NCBI GenBank assembly: GCA_947451445.1
Contig: CANFZJ010000126.1
Location: 1 to 8,268 of the forward strand
DNA: 8,268 bases
Direction: 5' to 3'
Origin: Comamonadaceae bacterium
GTDB taxonomy: Bacteria > Pseudomonadota > Gammaproteobacteria > Burkholderiales > Burkholderiaceae_C
The translations under genes and the position numbers were made by a program. The notes under the pieces are model-generated. The model was not told where the DNA came from and did no database searches. It saw only the letters and a list, made by a program, of their open reading frames with translations. How positions within the stretch are numbered: the stretch's first letter is position 1; each line of letters starts with the position of its first letter. Shown piece after piece: positions 5,828 to 8,268 of this stretch.

Positions 5828-5969
5828 GCTATTTTTTTAATAGCTACTTGCGCAGGTGAAATATGCGCTGAAGGCTTATTTCATCTTATTTTTTGCTGGG
5901 CGAAAAATAAGAGGCTTTTAGCCAGTTAGCGCACGTCCTATTTGCGTGGCTAGCTATACAAAGTGTAGC
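5828..5969. repeat. 142-base imperfect palindrome between convergent genes (repeat copies 2 and 3)
   Basis: The gap between gntR (+) and the FecR-domain gene (-) contains two inverted copies of a 43-base core, 5828-5870 and 5927-5969, which match each other at about 26 of 43 positions. Exactly midway is an AT-rich hairpin: CTTATTTTT (5885-5893) pairs with AAAAATAAG (5903-5911), extended inward by GC pairs to a TGG loop. The whole is one palindrome centred near 5898. Each half has its AGCTA-type hairpin end towards the neighbouring stop codon (17 and 4 bases away). Copy 2 aligns without gaps to the element at 1003-1051 (32 of 49 bases) when inverted. It probably serves as a bidirectional transcription end. 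Confidence 0.8.
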
Positions 5970-5973
5970 GATA

Positions 5974-7599
5974 TCAATGTGGCGCTTGCGCGGGGAACAT
6001 GCCTCGGCGGCGGCGCAGGTCTTCTTGCGGGTCGTTGCCGGCTGCAGGGGCGTTGGGCGGTGGCGGGGCCATGCGCGGTGTTGCGTCGCGTGGCGCTGCT
6101 TGCTGTGGCGGCTGCTGGCGTTGCCGAGCCTCTTCCATCTGGCGGCGCAGCCCAAAGCGCGCGTCTTGCTCCTGGGCGTTTTGCATGGCGCGGGCCTGGT
6201 CTTGCTGGGCGCGTTCGCGCTCGGCCTGTTGCTGGCGTTGCATTTGGGCGCGTTGCTCCAGTTCGGCCTGGTTGTGCGCTGCGGCGTTGGGCTGCTGGGG
6301 CATGTCCGACGGGCGCATCTCCGGCCGGGGACGGGGCATGGGCATGGCTTGCGGTTCTGTGCGCCAGCTGGGCGGGTTGCCTTGCATGCCAGGCTGGGGT
6401 TGCTGTGCAGGTTGCACCATCGGCTGCACCATCGGCTGCACCATTCTTACGTCATTTTGCGGTGCGCGCTGTGGCGGCGGGAAGCCTGGGTTGCCGGGCT
6501 GTGGGCGCGGTTGGTTGAAGCCATTGGGGTTGTCAAACGGCCGTGGCCGGGCCTGTTCAGCGGGTCGCCAGACCTGGCCGGGCGCGAGTGGAAACCAGCC
6601 GCTGGTGGGCGGGCGGCGGTGGTCTTGCCAGTTGTCCTGGCGGTCGTTAGGGAAGCCGACCAGGGCGGGGGCGTAGCTGGGCCGGGGGGTGATGGGGCCA
6701 GGCACCCAGGCCCATTGCGCGCCGATTTGTGCCCAGCGGCCGTAGTGGAAGGGCGCAAAGCCCCAGGGCGCGTCGTCCACCCAGGTCCAGCCCCAGGGGG
6801 CCACCCAGCGCCACTGGCCGTTGCGGTAGGGGGCCCATTGGCCCACGCTGACGCGGGGGAACCACACCGCGCCGTAGGTCGGGTCGGTGCGCCAGTCGCC
6901 GTGGTTGTCCAGCTGCTGGTAGCCGATGACGTCGCGGGACACGAAGCGGGCGCTTTGGGACGCGTCTTCGGCCCGGTCGCGGGCCGTGGTCCACAGGTCA
7001 AAGTTGTCGCGCGGCGGGTTGTTTTGGGCGAGCACTTGCGCCAGTTGGCGGTCGGCAAAGCGCACTTGCTGTGGGCTGCCCAGGGTGCGCGATGTGCCGT
7101 CTTCGCCGTACACCGTGGCGCTGCCGCTGCGCACGGTGACGCTGGTGGTGCCGTAGCCGGGGTCCACGTCCAGCCGGTATTCGCCGGGTTGGTTGGCGAC
7201 GAAGGCCAGGTTGGGCGTGTTGACCTCCAGCCGTTCGCCGGGGTAGAGGTTGCGCACGCGCAGGTTCAGGCTGCCTTGGGCCAGGGTCAGGCGGGTGGTG
7301 TCGTCGTCCAGTTCGCTGATGTCCAGCAGGGTTTGCCCCGCCAGCCGCAGGGCGGTGGAGCCGCTGTGTAGCTCGGCCCGTGCGCCGGGGTTGGTTTGCA
7401 GCCGGTCACCTGAGGTCAGCGGGCGGTTGAATTCCACCGGACCCCAGTTGCTGCTGTCTGCGGGGGCGAAGCTGACCGCGCCTTCGACGGCACTGAGCCG
7501 ACCCACGCGGTTGGGTATGTCTGCCAGTGCCAGGGTTTGGCAGCCAGCAAGTAGCAGCGCAGCGAGCGCGAGGGTGGCTTTGGGGAAGAGGGGCGGCAT
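5974..7599 (-). CDS. FecR-domain, DUF6600-type envelope protein (probable lipoprotein)
   Basis: Secreted or membrane-anchored protein of unknown role, 541 aa. The N terminus is a hydrophobic signal with a lipobox, LLAGC (16-20); the next residue is Gln, so outer-membrane sorting would be expected if it is a lipoprotein. Residues about 55-145 look like a FecR-type beta domain (TSGDRLQTNPGARAEL, then LRVRNLYPGERLEVNTPN). Residues 220-300 are strikingly rich in Trp and Tyr, with WRWVAPWGWTWVDDAPWGF (263-281) and FHYGRW, the pattern I associate with DUF6600 proteins. From 300 on it is low complexity: Pro-rich, then a Gln/Arg/Glu helix (about 443-500, probably coiled coil), then Pro-rich again. 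MVQP occurs three times in tandem (386-397). There is no clear ribosome site before the ATG at 7599, but no better start was seen. It lies 60 bases after yqeY, and no sigma/anti-sigma partner is visible. Confidence 0.88.
   Translation of the reverse strand: MPPLFPKATLALAALLLAGCQTLALADIPNRVGRLSAVEGAVSFAPADSSNWGPVEFNRPLTSGDRLQTNPGARAELHSGSTALRLAGQTLLDISELDDDTTRLTLAQGSLNLRVRNLYPGERLEVNTPNLAFVANQPGEYRLDVDPGYGTTSVTVRSGSATVYGEDGTSRTLGSPQQVRFADRQLAQVLAQNNPPRDNFDLWTTARDRAEDASQSARFVSRDVIGYQQLDNHGDWRTDPTYGAVWFPRVSVGQWAPYRNGQWRWVAPWGWTWVDDAPWGFAPFHYGRWAQIGAQWAWVPGPITPRPSYAPALVGFPNDRQDNWQDHRRPPTSGWFPLAPGQVWRPAEQARPRPFDNPNGFNQPRPQPGNPGFPPPQRAPQNDVRMVQPMVQPMVQPAQQPQPGMQGNPPSWRTEPQAMPMPRPRPEMRPSDMPQQPNAAAHNQAELEQRAQMQRQQQAERERAQQDQARAMQNAQEQDARFGLRRQMEEARQRQQPPQQAAPRDATPRMAPPPPNAPAAGNDPQEDLRRRRGMFPAQAPH
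6413..6444. repeat. 12-base tandem repeat inside the FecR-domain gene
   Basis: TGCACCAT recurs at 6413, 6425 and 6437 with an exact 12-base period (TGCACCATCGGC unit, last copy partial). In the protein it encodes MVQP three times in a row in the low-complexity region. A whole number of codons per unit means copy-number change would keep the frame. Confidence 0.85.
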
Positions 7600-7608
7600 G
7601 GCTGCGTC

Positions 7609-7631
7609 AAAAAAAAGTGGTGCTACCCACT
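7609..7631 (-). terminator. Weak terminator candidate after yqeY
   Basis: On the minus strand AGTGG-gtagca-CCACT (7631 down to 7616) is a perfect 5-base stem running into a stretch of eight T that shares its last base. It lies between the yqeY stop codon and the start of the FecR-domain gene. The stem is short, so read-through is likely. The same T-run takes the place where a ribosome site would be sought for the FecR-domain gene. Confidence 0.45.
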
Positions 7632-7659
7632 ACAACGCGCCAGCCCCCCAATTGGTTGA

Positions 7660-8121
7660 TTAGCCTGCCAGTGCGGCTTTCACGGCGGCGGACACCTGGC
7701 CCATTTCGGCCTTGCCCGCCAGCTGGGCCTTGGCGGCACCCATCAGCTTGCCCATGTCGCCCCCGGCCAGCGGACGGCCCAGCTCGGCGGCTAAAGCGGT
7801 GGCCAGGGTGGCGACTTCGGCGTTCACCTGCTCGGTGGACAGCCGCTGGGGCAGGTAGGCGGACAGCACGACCATTTCGGCGGCTTCAATATCGGCCAGA
7901 TCGGCGCGCTCGGCCTTGGTGAAGGCTTCGATGGAGTCTTTGCGCTGCTTGATCAGCTTGTCCACGATGGCGATGACAGCGGTGTCGTCCAGCACCACGC
8001 GTTCGTCCACTTCTTTTTGCTTCATGGCCGACAACAGCAGGCGCACGGTGCCCAGGCGCGCACTGTCTTTGGCGCGCATGGCGGATTTCATGTCTTCGGT
8101 GATTTGGTCTTTGAGTGCCAT
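7660..8121 (-). CDS. yqeY: GatB/YqeY domain protein
   Basis: Small cytosolic protein of 153 aa, essentially the YqeY domain that is also found at the C terminus of the amidotransferase subunit GatB. Its exact function is not established, though a link to tRNA or translation is often assumed. Seen: N-terminal helices MALKDQITEDMKSAMRAKD (1-19) followed by RLGTVRLLLSAMKQKEVDER, IKQRKDSIEAFTKAERADLA, LSAYLPQRLS, and the conserved end GGDMGKLMGAAKAQLAGKAEMG. The ATG at 8121 has AAAGGA at good spacing. It follows rpsU, an arrangement common in proteobacteria, but a strong terminator separates the two, so it either relies on read-through or has its own promoter. In many relatives dnaG and rpoD follow; here a FecR-domain gene does. 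Confidence 0.95.
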   Translation of the reverse strand: MALKDQITEDMKSAMRAKDSARLGTVRLLLSAMKQKEVDERVVLDDTAVIAIVDKLIKQRKDSIEAFTKAERADLADIEAAEMVVLSAYLPQRLSTEQVNAEVATLATALAAELGRPLAGGDMGKLMGAAKAQLAGKAEMGQVSAAVKAALAG

Positions 8122-8144
8122 GATTTTTCCTTTGTTGGATTCTG

Positions 8145-8183
8145 AAAAAAAGAAAGCCCGCCCTGGCGTCCCTGGGCGGGCTT
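8145..8183 (-). terminator. Strong intrinsic terminator after rpsU
   Basis: On the minus strand AAGCCCGCCC (8183-8174) pairs perfectly with GGGCGGGCTT (8163-8154), a 10-base GC-rich stem with a 10-base loop. It is followed by TCTTTTTTT (8153-8145). It lies 28 bases after the rpsU stop codon and 23 bases before the yqeY start, so it should end most rpsU transcripts and lower yqeY expression. Confidence 0.92.
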
Positions 8184-8211
8184 GTCAAACTGTTGCCAGT
8201 TTGAAAAAAGC

Positions 8212-8268
8212 TTAGAACAGCTTTTTGGGCAGCTGCATGGAACGCACACGCTTGTAGTGGCGCTTGAC
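8212..8268 (-). CDS. rpsU: 30S ribosomal protein S21, C-terminal end (partial)
   Basis: Only the last 18 codons and the stop (TAA, 8214-8212) are inside the window; the gene continues past the right edge. The translated end VKRHYKRVRSMQLPKKLF matches the C terminus of betaproteobacterial S21 as I remember it (…VRSMQLPKKLY), differing in the last residue. S21 is a small, basic protein of the 30S subunit involved in translation initiation. It is too short for the usual gene finders but the match and the following strong terminator make the call safe. Confidence 0.9.
   Translation of the reverse strand, partial: VKRHYKRVRSMQLPKKLF

Noticed and set aside
5828..5969. Possible CRISPR or integrase attachment site from the repeated cores
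   Set aside because: There are only two inverted diverged copies with a hairpin between them, with no regular spacers and no recombinase gene nearby.
5977..7371. Long open frame on the + strand (464 codons) opposite the FecR-domain gene
   Set aside because: It is a low-complexity Gly/Ala/Val/Leu translation without motif or ribosome site, while the minus-strand frame has a signal peptide and recognisable domain patterns.

Overview
The window looks like ordinary chromosome from a high-GC betaproteobacterium, most likely the family Comamonadaceae (Rhodoferax/Acidovorax/Polaromonas type). The clues are the S21 and YqeY sequences, the GC-rich codon use, and palindromic intergenic repeats of a kind I associate with that family from memory. 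I see no phage, transposase, CRISPR array, tRNA or rRNA, and no gene-free stretch longer than 300 bases.

Layout, left to right. The 3' end of clpB (+) is followed by a hairpin-rich intergenic repeat and a small membrane protein gene (+) with a terminator-like repeat behind it. Next comes a minus-strand gene set, transcribed right to left: gluconokinase (gntK), then the small (dctQ) and large (dctM) membrane subunits of a TRAP transporter, then, after a 197-base gap filled by a 161-base imperfect palindrome, the TRAP periplasmic binding protein (dctP). Divergent from gntK is a LacI-family regulator resembling E. coli GntR. The 182 bases between them hold two identical copies of a 14-base LacI-type operator, and between the copies a terminator-like hairpin pointing into gntK. 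The regulator converges on a minus-strand FecR-domain envelope protein, and the gap between those two is a second long imperfect palindrome. The right edge carries yqeY and the last codons of rpsU (both -), separated by a strong terminator.

Working model (inference): the GntR-like repressor holds the gntK-dctQM-dctP cluster off through the paired operators. Gluconate or a related sugar acid enters through the sodium-coupled TRAP system and is phosphorylated by GntK to 6-phosphogluconate. The ATGA overlap of gntK with dctQ and the 5-base gap before dctM argue for one coupled transcript, while dctP may be expressed at a different level because of the palindrome before it.

I found no clearly new protein system. 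The most interesting material is non-coding: two long palindromes, three gapless copies of one 43-base repeat core at gene 3' ends, and the duplicated operator with an enclosed terminator-like hairpin.
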